A stretch of DNA of 64,000 bases from DATKLX01 sp035542155 (GTDB lineage Bacteria; Chloroflexota; Anaerolineae; Anaerolineales; Anaerolineaceae), in NCBI GenBank assembly GCA_035542155.1, contig DATKLX010000229.1:1-64000 (forward strand). The letters run 5' to 3'. The position numbers and the translations under genes are program-made. Below are positions 24,886-33,065 of this stretch, piece after piece (the stretch's first letter is position 1; each line of letters opens with the position of its first letter). The notes under the pieces were generated by a model. It saw only the letters and a list, made by a program, of their open reading frames with translations. It made no database searches and was not told the DNA's origin.

Positions 24886-27450
24886 ATGCAGCCATCTCTT
24901 GAGAAACTTCACAAATTTTTTCGTCTGGAAACCGAGAGAGGATTCGACAATCGCGCAGTGGTTGGCGGCTTAAATAAAATCCTCCCGGCCTGGGAAACCG
25001 AAGCCAGGATAGACCACCTCGCTGAGGAAATCGTCAGAGCGGTGATTCACTGCCTGGATGAATATCCCGGCCTCGAACCCAAGGCTCGCTCCGAGTCACT
25101 GAAGAATCTATGGCGGCAGATCCAGGAAAACCATCAGGAGGGTCATGTTGCAGACCTGCCCCGCCCACACAGGCAGCCACTCCACGAGCACAACCCATAC
25201 AAACCTGGGGAAACCAGACAGGGGAAGCCGAACCATCCTATCCAACCCCCATCCCAGGGTCAGGCTGCATCTCAGGAGCGGACCCAGGCGCTGATGCAGG
25301 GTCCCACGCCACCGCGATCCTTACGCAGGGCCATCGATACTGGCGGTGACCCCACCGCCGCTGCCAAATTAGGCTTGAGCGCTCCCCTGACCGTTCTGCC
25401 CGGGATCGGTCCAAAGCATGCCGAGACACTCAGCCGCCTGGGATTGAAGACCCTGGGAGATATGCTCTATTATTTCCCCCGCCGGTACGATGACTACAGC
25501 CAGCTCAAGACGATCGACCGGCTGTGGTACGGTGAGGACGTCACCGTGATCGGAACCGTGCAGAGCGTCAACCAGAGGCCGTTCCGCGGCGGGCATATCC
25601 AGATCACCGAAGTGATCATCGGCGATGGGACCGGTTTTTTAAGAGCTACCTGGTTCAACCAGCCCTGGATCGCAACCAGAATGTCAATCGGGCTGCCGGT
25701 CTCCCTTTCTGGCAAAGTGGGCCAGTACCTGGGCCGATTGATGATCAACAACCCAGACTGGGAACCGCTCGACCGCGAGCTGATCAATACCAACCGGATC
25801 GTTCCCATCTACCCGCTCAGCGGGCGTATCACCCAGCGCTGGCTGCGCACCCTGATGAACCATACCGTGAATTACTGGGCGCCGCGCATCCCAGATTATT
25901 TACCCAACTCGATCCGCCAATCGGCGCAGCTAGTCGACCTATCGGCAGCGCTGCTGGAAATTCACTTTCCGAACAACGCCAGGCAACTCCAGGAGGCGCG
26001 CGAACGGCTGGCTTTCGACGAGATTTTCTTGCTGCAATTAGGTGTGATCCGCCAGAAACAGGCCTGGCAGCAGGTCAGCGGGCGGATCTTTGAAACCTCC
26101 GATGACTGGCTGGGCGGGCAGACCAGCCGGCTTCCATACCTGCTCACCGAAGCTCAGCACAGGGCGATCGCCGAAATCCGGGCCGATCTGGCCTCAGGCA
26201 GACCCATGAACCGCCTGCTGCAGGGCGACGTTGGCTCAGGAAAGACGGTCGTCGGGGCGATCGGGATCGGGATGGTGGTCCAGCATGGGGCGCAGGCCGC
26301 GGTCATGGCGCCAACCAGCATCCTGGCGGAGCAGCATTTCCACACCCTGACCCGCCTGCTCTGCCCGGGTGGAGAGAATTCCGAAGGTGCGGTCCTCCAA
26401 CCGGAAGAGGTTCGCCTGTTGATCGGAGACACACCAGAAACCGAAAAACGCGAGATCCGCGAGGGGCTCAGCGAGGGGCGGATCAAGCTGGTGATCGGCA
26501 CTCATTCGTTGATCGAAGCGCCGATTGTATTTCAGGATTTGCAGTTTATCATAGTGGACGAGCAACACCGTTTTGGGGTTGAACAACGGGCGATCTTGCG
26601 GTCAAAGGGAACGAATCCGCACCTGCTGGTGATGACTGCTACCCCGATACCGCGATCGCTGGCGCTGACGGTGTATGGCGACCTGGACCTTACGGTGATG
26701 GATGAAATGCCCGCCGGTCGGCAAGAAATTGAGACCCACGTCGTGCTGCCTGTGGAGCGGGAGCGGGCCTATAGCCTGATCCGTTCGCAGGTGAACCAGG
26801 GCTACCAGGCGTTTATCATCTATCCTCTGGTAGAACAGGGCGAACGCGACGAGGTGAAGGCCGCGGTAGAGGAATACGAGATCCTGCAGAAGGAGATCTT
26901 CCCCCACCTCAAACTGGGACTGCTCCACGGAAGGATGAGGCCAGAGGAAAAAGACGAGGTGATGGCCCACTTTCGGGATGGGGAGTATTCCATCCTGGTA
27001 TCCACCTCGGTGGTAGAGGTGGGGGTTGACATCCCTAACGCGACGGTGATGCTCATCGAGGGCGCGAACCGGTTTGGTTTGGCCCAGCTTCACCAGTTCC
27101 GCGGCCGGGTCGGGCGCGGCGATGCGAAATCATACTGCCTGCTCATCCCCGAATCGGAAAATGCCGGAGAGAATGAACGCTTGCAGGCAATGGTCATGAC
27201 GAACGACGGGTTTGTGCTCGCGGAAAAAGATCTGGAGCAACGTGGCCCAGGTGAGTTCCTGGGAACTCGCCAGTCGGGATATTCTGAGCTGCGCCTCGCT
27301 AACCTCACCAACGTGCGCCTGATTGAAAAAGCCCGCAACCTGGCCCAGGAGTTTTATCAACTGGATCCCACGATGACCAGACCGGAGCATGGCTCATTAG
27401 AACAAACTCTTCGCCGTTTCTGGGGTGAAGGAAAAGGAGACATCAGTTAA
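24886..27450 (+). CDS. recG: ATP-dependent DNA helicase RecG
   Basis: RecG regresses stalled replication forks and branch-migrates Holliday junctions. The 854-residue protein is longer than the usual ~690, because of about 160 extra N-terminal residues rich in Gln, Pro and charged residues (about 70-150). The wedge/OB domain begins near LPGIGPKHAETLSRLGLKTLGD. Helicase motifs follow: GDVGSGKTVVG (Walker A), VDEQHRFGVEQR, VMTATPIPRSLA and QFRGRVGRGD. The start may be leaderless (a -10 box lies right upstream). Confidence 0.95.
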   Translation: MQPSLEKLHKFFRLETERGFDNRAVVGGLNKILPAWETEARIDHLAEEIVRAVIHCLDEYPGLEPKARSESLKNLWRQIQENHQEGHVADLPRPHRQPLHEHNPYKPGETRQGKPNHPIQPPSQGQAASQERTQALMQGPTPPRSLRRAIDTGGDPTAAAKLGLSAPLTVLPGIGPKHAETLSRLGLKTLGDMLYYFPRRYDDYSQLKTIDRLWYGEDVTVIGTVQSVNQRPFRGGHIQITEVIIGDGTGFLRATWFNQPWIATRMSIGLPVSLSGKVGQYLGRLMINNPDWEPLDRELINTNRIVPIYPLSGRITQRWLRTLMNHTVNYWAPRIPDYLPNSIRQSAQLVDLSAALLEIHFPNNARQLQEARERLAFDEIFLLQLGVIRQKQAWQQVSGRIFETSDDWLGGQTSRLPYLLTEAQHRAIAEIRADLASGRPMNRLLQGDVGSGKTVVGAIGIGMVVQHGAQAAVMAPTSILAEQHFHTLTRLLCPGGENSEGAVLQPEEVRLLIGDTPETEKREIREGLSEGRIKLVIGTHSLIEAPIVFQDLQFIIVDEQHRFGVEQRAILRSKGTNPHLLVMTATPIPRSLALTVYGDLDLTVMDEMPAGRQEIETHVVLPVERERAYSLIRSQVNQGYQAFIIYPLVEQGERDEVKAAVEEYEILQKEIFPHLKLGLLHGRMRPEEKDEVMAHFRDGEYSILVSTSVVEVGVDIPNATVMLIEGANRFGLAQLHQFRGRVGRGDAKSYCLLIPESENAGENERLQAMVMTNDGFVLAEKDLEQRGPGEFLGTRQSGYSELRLANLTNVRLIEKARNLAQEFYQLDPTMTRPEHGSLEQTLRRFWGEGKGDIS

Positions 27451-27454
27451 CAGC

Positions 27455-27979
27455 ATGGTGCGCGCAGTGTTCCCTGGTACCTTCGATCCAATCCATTATG
27501 GCCACGTCGATATCGCCCGGCGGGCTGCCCGAGTATTCGATGAGGTCATCGTGGCCGTCTACGACCGGCCGCTTAAAAACCTGTTATTTTCCCCCGCAGA
27601 CCGCCTGGCAATGGTCAAAACGACTTTTGAAAATGATGAGAAAATACGGGTGATGGGGTATGATGGATTAACCGTTTACTTCTGCCGTTCGATCAGCGCC
27701 CAGGTCATTGTCCGCGGGTTGAGGGTTTTTTCGGATTTCGAACACGAGTTCCGCATGGCCCTGGCAAACCACCGCCTGACCCCGGATATCGAAGTGATGG
27801 CGCTGATTACCAGTGAAGAGCACACCTTTTTGTCCTCAACCACTGTCCGGGAAATCGCTTCTCTGGGAGGTGATGTCTCCAGCATGGTGCCGCCGCACGT
27901 GGCATCGATGCTGAAAGCCCGATTTCGCGAGCTAGGGACTGAACAGACGGTGGTTCCGATGACCTCTTTGCGCGATTAA
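27455..27979 (+). CDS. coaD: Pantetheine-phosphate adenylyltransferase
   Basis: CoaD transfers AMP from ATP to 4'-phosphopantetheine, the fourth step of coenzyme A synthesis. The 174-residue product, from the ATG at 27455 (MVRAVFPGTFDPIHYGHVD), has the nucleotidyltransferase motif TFDPIHYGH and the late STTVREIASLGG. A GTG 30 bases upstream is in frame but less likely. The gene begins four bases after the recG stop, so it is read from the same transcript. Confidence 0.95.
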   Translation: MVRAVFPGTFDPIHYGHVDIARRAARVFDEVIVAVYDRPLKNLLFSPADRLAMVKTTFENDEKIRVMGYDGLTVYFCRSISAQVIVRGLRVFSDFEHEFRMALANHRLTPDIEVMALITSEEHTFLSSTTVREIASLGGDVSSMVPPHVASMLKARFRELGTEQTVVPMTSLRD

Positions 27980-28060
27980 TTTGACGAAAATGGACTTTCA
28001 GTCTAAACTCTGGCTTAGATATTGCAACAATCTGGAAGCCATCAAGGTACGGAGGATGCA

Positions 28061-28546
28061 ATGGATATTCAACATCTGATCGATCGCCTGGAAGAGTTGT
28101 TCAATGAAAGCCGGCCGATTCCATTGACGCACAGCGTGATTGTCGATGAAGACCGCATGTTGGACCTGATCGACCAGATGCGGGTATCCATTCCGGAAGA
28201 AGTGAAAAAAGCCCAACAGCTTCTGGTACAGCGGGACCGGATTCTGGCCCAGGCGCAGGAAGAGGCAAATCGCACCCTGGCGTTGGCCCGCGAAAAGAGC
28301 GAGCAATTGGTCGATCGCGATGGGATTGTTCAGGCAGCCCAGGTAAGATCTGAACAGATCATCGCCCAGTCGCGGGCGGAAAGCGAGCAAACCAAACGCG
28401 AAGCCGATGAATATGTGCTCGAAACGCTGACCCACCTTGAAATGGAAATGGAACGTGACCTGATCCAGGTGCGCAACGGCATCCGCGCCCTGCAAACGGA
28501 GAAGACTCATACTTCCACCAGTGCGGTCCCGGCCAACCAGACATAG
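28061..28546 (+). CDS. Coiled-coil protein downstream of coaD
   Basis: The 161-residue product starts MDIQHLIDRLEELFNESRP, supported by GGAGG upstream. A long helical coiled coil with Glu/Gln/Arg heptads runs from about 50 to 145 (QQLLVQRDRILAQAQEEANRTL). The sequence resembles the DivIVA-like or ATPase-annotated proteins found next to coaD in clostridia. The function is not known. No membrane helix is visible. It probably ends the recG-coaD operon. Confidence 0.75.
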   Translation: MDIQHLIDRLEELFNESRPIPLTHSVIVDEDRMLDLIDQMRVSIPEEVKKAQQLLVQRDRILAQAQEEANRTLALAREKSEQLVDRDGIVQAAQVRSEQIIAQSRAESEQTKREADEYVLETLTHLEMEMERDLIQVRNGIRALQTEKTHTSTSAVPANQT

Positions 28547-28570
28547 TCCACGCGAAATTTCCCGCTTCAA

Positions 28571-28617
28571 ATCACAGGAGGGAGGCGCGGTCGTGGACCG
28601 CGCCTCCCTCCTGTGAT
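28571..28617. terminator. Perfect 22-bp inverted repeat between convergent genes
   Basis: Two perfectly complementary 22-base arms (28571-28592 and 28596-28617) are separated by only three bases (GTG). The stem is GC-rich (GGAGGGAGGCGCGG core). It lies between the convergent coiled-coil gene and lon. It has no T-run on either side, so it is not a classical intrinsic terminator. It may block read-through by structure or be a copy of a dispersed palindrome. Confidence 0.7.
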
Positions 28618-28630
28618 GCCCTGCTGCGAG

Positions 28631-31156
28631 TTAGTTCGGGCTCACTTTTTCTTTCTCCTTCTCTTCTTTCTCTTTCTCGACCTTTTTATCTGCGGATTTT
28701 CGCTGGCGCAGGTGACGTTTTTCCTCGACAAACGGTGCAGGATAGAGCGCCACCTCAATGACCTGGTCCATATGGTTGACCGGGATGATCTTCAGATCGG
28801 TGCGGACTTTCTTGGGGACATCGACCAGATCCTTCAAGTTGCGCTCAGGCAGGATGACCCGCTTTAAACCCGCGCGGTGGGCGGAAAGAACCTTTTCACG
28901 CACCCCACCGATGGGCAGCACGCGCCCGCGGAGGGTAATTTCACCGGTCATGCCCACATCTTTATACACCTTTCGGTCGGTGAAGGCGGAGATCAGTGCG
29001 GTGGCCATGGTGATGCCGGCGCTTGGCCCGTCTTTGGGGATGGCTCCCTCAGGAACGTGAATGTGAACGTCCAATCGTTCAAAGCTTTCACTCTGGATAC
29101 CCAACTGGTCTGCCCGCGATTTCAGGTAGGAAAGCGCGGCCTGGGCCGATTCCTGCATGACATCGCCGATCTGTCCGGTGATTTGCAGGTTACCTTTCCC
29201 CTCGAGGATGAGCACTTCGATGGGCATGATCTCGCCGCCGTTTTCCGTCCAGGCGACCGCGGTCGCGACGCCCACTTCATCCTGCCGCTCTGCTTCAGTG
29301 TCGAAGAATTGGGGCGGGCCCAGGTATTTTTCGATCAGGTTCGGCCCCAGGCGGGTGGGATAGCGACGCTTTTCGGATTTCATGCGGGCGACCTTGCGGC
29401 ACATCCGGCCAATCTCTCGCTCCAGGTTGCGCACCCCTGCTTCATAGGTATATTCCCGGATCAGGCGCTTCAAAGCGGAATCCATGATCTGAATTTCTGC
29501 GTCAGCCAAACCACTTTCTTCGATCTGGCGTGGGATGAGAAAGCGATGAGCGATCTCAACTTTTTCTTCCTCGATATACCCGGGGAACTCAATTACCTCC
29601 ATGCGATCGAGAAGAGCGGCGGGAATCGTCCCCAGGGCATTGGCCGTGGTGATGAACATTACCCTGGATAAATCGTAGGCCAGCTCCAGGTAATGGTCCG
29701 AAAAAGCAAAGTTTTGTTCGGGGTCCAGCACCTCGAGCAAGGCAGCCGCGGGATCGCCGCGAAAATCGACGCCCAGCTTATCGATCTCATCGAGCATGAA
29801 CAGTGGATTCACGGTACCCGCCCGTTTCATGGTCTGCAGGATGCGCCCCGGCATGGCGCCGATATAGGTCCGGCGATGCCCGCGAATCTCAGCTTCATCG
29901 CGCACTCCTCCCAGGGAGAGGCGCACGAACTTGCGCCCCAGCGCTTCGGCGATCGAGCGACCGAGGGAGGTCTTGCCCGTTCCCGGCGGGCCGACAAAAC
30001 AGAGGATCGGCTGGCGCGACTTCTTGGGATTGAGACTGCGCACTGCGATATATTCCAGGATGCGGTCCTTTGCGCGACCCAGGCCATAATGGTACTGATC
30101 GAGGATGCAGGCCGCGTGGCGGACGTCAAGGTTATCCGGCGTGGAGAGCTCCCAGGGGAGCTCGAGGATCCAGTCCAGGTAGGTACGGATGATGCCGACC
30201 TCTGGAGCCAGCGGAGGCATCTGGGCCAGGCGCTCGATTTCTTTCATCGCCGCTGAGCGCGCCTCGACCGGCAGAGCGGTCTGTTCCACTTTGGCGCGCA
30301 GTTCGGTGATCTCCCGGCCCCAGATATCGCCCTCCCCCAGCTCGGTCTGGATGGCCTTCATCTGCTCGCGCAGATAGAATTCCCGCTGGCTGCGATCTAC
30401 CTCGCTTTGGACACGGGTCTGGATCTCATCTTCGAGCTGGAGTACGTCCAGCTCCTGGGCAAGAAGCCAGTTCACCCGCTTGAGCCGGTCCTGAGGATCG
30501 GCGGTAAGCAGCAAAGCCTGGCGCTCTTTGAAGGGCAGCGAGATCGCCGTGGCGATCATATCCGCCAGCCACCCCGGCTCGCTGATATTGATGGAAAACA
30601 GGTGAGCTTCGTCCGGAAGACTGCGATCCAACTGGACACAGCGCTCGAAGAGATCGCGCGCGGTCCGCATCAGGGCATCCGTCTGGCGGTCCACATCCGG
30701 GGATTCCTCGATCGGGCGAGCGCGGATAATATAGAAGGGTTCGCGCTGGATAAAATCGACCACTTCGACCCGGCGTCGGCCCTGGACCAGGGCGGAGCTG
30801 TTGCCATCCGGCATGCTCAGCAAACGACCGACCGCCATTTCCACACCCACCGGGAGATAATCATCTGGTTGGGGATCATCGATGTCTGGATCCCGCTGGG
30901 TCAGAGCGATCACCGTCGTGCCGGCATCCTGGGCTTCCTGAATCGCGAGCAGGGTAGGGCCAGGGGTGATAAATATCGGCGATACCATGCGGGGAAAGAC
31001 AACCAGATCGCGCATGGTTAAAACTGCGCAGGTAATCAGGCCTTCGTCATCGGTTTCCGCATTTGGGATCCGGTACAGCTCTTCGGTACGCTGGTGCAGC
31101 GCCGCAGAAAACTCTTCGTCTTCTACCCCACGCGGGTTCCAATCTTCACCTTTCAT
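28631..31156 (-). CDS. lon: ATP-dependent Lon protease
   Basis: Lon degrades damaged and regulatory proteins in the cytosol. The 841-residue product has the N-terminal substrate-binding domain (about 40-235), the AAA+ module with Walker A GPPGTGKTSLG, and the C-terminal serine protease domain. The catalytic Ser is in PKDGPSAGITMA and the Lys in GGVREKVLSAHRAG. The last 25 residues are an unusual Lys/Glu-rich tail. It overlaps folC by four bases (ATGA), so it is translationally coupled and downstream of it. Confidence 0.96.
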   Translation of the reverse strand: MKGEDWNPRGVEDEEFSAALHQRTEELYRIPNAETDDEGLITCAVLTMRDLVVFPRMVSPIFITPGPTLLAIQEAQDAGTTVIALTQRDPDIDDPQPDDYLPVGVEMAVGRLLSMPDGNSSALVQGRRRVEVVDFIQREPFYIIRARPIEESPDVDRQTDALMRTARDLFERCVQLDRSLPDEAHLFSINISEPGWLADMIATAISLPFKERQALLLTADPQDRLKRVNWLLAQELDVLQLEDEIQTRVQSEVDRSQREFYLREQMKAIQTELGEGDIWGREITELRAKVEQTALPVEARSAAMKEIERLAQMPPLAPEVGIIRTYLDWILELPWELSTPDNLDVRHAACILDQYHYGLGRAKDRILEYIAVRSLNPKKSRQPILCFVGPPGTGKTSLGRSIAEALGRKFVRLSLGGVRDEAEIRGHRRTYIGAMPGRILQTMKRAGTVNPLFMLDEIDKLGVDFRGDPAAALLEVLDPEQNFAFSDHYLELAYDLSRVMFITTANALGTIPAALLDRMEVIEFPGYIEEEKVEIAHRFLIPRQIEESGLADAEIQIMDSALKRLIREYTYEAGVRNLEREIGRMCRKVARMKSEKRRYPTRLGPNLIEKYLGPPQFFDTEAERQDEVGVATAVAWTENGGEIMPIEVLILEGKGNLQITGQIGDVMQESAQAALSYLKSRADQLGIQSESFERLDVHIHVPEGAIPKDGPSAGITMATALISAFTDRKVYKDVGMTGEITLRGRVLPIGGVREKVLSAHRAGLKRVILPERNLKDLVDVPKKVRTDLKIIPVNHMDQVIEVALYPAPFVEEKRHLRQRKSADKKVEKEKEEKEKEKVSPN

Positions 31157-32565
31157 AGGCTCTTCTCCCTCTCCAACAAGCGGACCTCAGGATGGTTCAT
31201 TTGCCAGGTTTCGCGGACCGCGGCGGCGACGAACAAACTACCCGCAGCAATTACTGCTGCCTGAGTTCCCGCAAGCTCTACAGCTTCCATCAATGCTTTT
31301 CCGAGTGGAACAACCGCCTCTGCCTTACACCCATAATGATGGGAGATTTTAACGATTTCTTCTGGATCCATCGCCCTGGGATGGATGGAGCGGGTTGCGA
31401 TCACCCGGTCGACCCGGGGAAGCAGCTCGGCGAACATCCCGGAGATATCCTTATCTTCGGAAGCGCCAAAAACCAGAATGGCCGGCTCTCCCCCCAGGTA
31501 ATCATCCAACGCCAGGCGAAGCTTCAAGGCGGAATCCGGGTTGTGAGCCGAATCAACGATCACCAGTGGATCTTTCTGCAGCACCTCGAAGCGACCCGGC
31601 CAGACGACGTTCGCAAATCCGCGTTGGATCGCGTCTGGAGGGATCTCGAACCCTTCCCTGCTGGCGGTGTCGATCGCCGCAAAGGCTGTGGCAGCGTTGA
31701 CCGCCTGGTGATATCCCAGCAGGGGGATGGTCAGCCGCAGCGGCTGCCAGGCCGAGAGTCCGTCCGCTTCGACAAACCTGTCGACCAGGGCTTGCTGATC
31801 TGCGGGCCAGACAAAGAGGGATTGCCCATTCAGGGAGTGCTCGCGGGGGGCGTAAAAAAAATCTTTGCCGACCTGCGTCAGCCTGGACTGATTTTGGGCA
31901 GCCACTTCTTCCACGACTGCCTGCGCCTCACTTTTTTGAGGCGAGGAAACGACGGGGCGGCCTGGCTTGATAATGCCTGCCTTTTCCGCGGCGATCTTCA
32001 CCAGGGTATCTCCAAGGATGCTCATATGATCCATGGATAACGATGTAATCACCGAAAGGAGCGGCTGAACAACATTGGTGGCATCCAGCCGGCCTCCGAG
32101 GCCCACCTCAATCACGGCGACATCGACCGCCCGGCGTTGGAAGTAGAGAAATCCGAGAGCCGTCGTCAGCTCGAAGGTGGTCAGGTCAGGCACCCGGTCC
32201 ACAAAGGGTTTGATCAGATTGACCAGGTGTGCAAAATCGAGACGCGGAATACTCAATCCATCGACCTGAATCCGCTCGGTGAAATCATGCAGGTGAGGAG
32301 ATGTATATAAGCCCACCCGGTAACCGGCTTCACGCAGCACGCTCGCCAGCAGGGCCGAGACAGATCCTTTCCCCTTCGTCCCGGCGACGTGGATGACCGG
32401 GTAAGCCAGATGGGGATCTCCCAGCAACGCTAAGAAAACGCGCATCCGCTCCAGGTTAAATTTTTCTGGTGAAAAACGAAACGCGCGGGTCTGGCTGTAA
32501 TCGACAAACTTGTAGAGATAATCCAGCGCTTCTTGATACGCAGTTACTTCAATTACTTCAATCAT
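31153..32565 (-). CDS. folC: Folylpolyglutamate / dihydrofolate synthase
   Basis: FolC adds glutamate to dihydropteroate and to folates. The 470-residue product, from the ATG at 32565 (MIEVIEVTAYQEALDYLYKF), has the P-loop GTKGKGSVSALL near 58, the ligase core LGGRLDATN and DSAHNPDS. The open frame runs another 57 codons upstream, but without conservation. A TATAAT overlaps the ATG, so the true start could be slightly downstream. The stop overlaps the lon start. Confidence 0.93.
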   Translation of the reverse strand: MIEVIEVTAYQEALDYLYKFVDYSQTRAFRFSPEKFNLERMRVFLALLGDPHLAYPVIHVAGTKGKGSVSALLASVLREAGYRVGLYTSPHLHDFTERIQVDGLSIPRLDFAHLVNLIKPFVDRVPDLTTFELTTALGFLYFQRRAVDVAVIEVGLGGRLDATNVVQPLLSVITSLSMDHMSILGDTLVKIAAEKAGIIKPGRPVVSSPQKSEAQAVVEEVAAQNQSRLTQVGKDFFYAPREHSLNGQSLFVWPADQQALVDRFVEADGLSAWQPLRLTIPLLGYHQAVNAATAFAAIDTASREGFEIPPDAIQRGFANVVWPGRFEVLQKDPLVIVDSAHNPDSALKLRLALDDYLGGEPAILVFGASEDKDISGMFAELLPRVDRVIATRSIHPRAMDPEEIVKISHHYGCKAEAVVPLGKALMEAVELAGTQAAVIAAGSLFVAAAVRETWQMNHPEVRLLEREKSL

Positions 32566-32754
32566 TATAATCGTACCAGGTCCATACAGGTAGTTGCAGA
32601 AGATTGTACCCGGCAGGGGGACTTTGTGCAAGGGCGATCCACCAGCAGGTAAAAATGGATATTTGTCATCCGATTGATCTGACCATTGTTGATTGACGGT
32701 TTCGGGCGCATCGGGTACAGTAAGGTGACTTTTCATTCTGCTTCACTTTGGACA

Positions 32755-33039
32755 ATGCCCGTAGGCCTCCTGACTCTTCACCTGCATCTCCCCGGCTGCA
32801 CCTCCTTGAAAGAAAAACGCAGCCGGATCAAACCCATCCTGGCCCGGCTTCACCGCGAATTTAACATCTCCACTGCCGAGATCGACCGGCAGGATGCCTG
32901 GCAGGAGGCGGTCATTGCCTGCGCGCTGGTCAGCAATGACGCAGTCCACATTCGCCGATCCCTCCAAGAGGTGGTAAAGTACTTCGAGAAAAATTGGCCG
33001 GACGAGCCGCTGGTGAATGATACGATCGAAATGCTGTAA
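32755..33039 (+). CDS. DUF503 protein
   Basis: The 94-residue product from the ATG at 32755 (MPVGLLTLHLHLPGC) is a typical DUF503 protein, with the conserved SLKEKRSRIKPIL and the C-terminal strand-helix pattern. In Bacillus the homologue (YlxP) is encoded in the nusA-infB-rbfA operon and is thought to act near the ribosome. Here it sits between folC (divergent) and a radical-SAM gene, 26 bases downstream. Confidence 0.9.
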   Translation: MPVGLLTLHLHLPGCTSLKEKRSRIKPILARLHREFNISTAEIDRQDAWQEAVIACALVSNDAVHIRRSLQEVVKYFEKNWPDEPLVNDTIEML

Positions 33040-33065
33040 AGATACGCAGGAAACAGGAGACTTCG

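Noticed and set aside
28877..31021. Long antisense open frames over lon
   Set aside because: They are shadows of the well-supported lon gene and have no domains or ribosome-binding sites.
32566..32736. Longer N-terminus for FolC
   Set aside because: The added 57 residues are not conserved and lie upstream of the likely -10 box.
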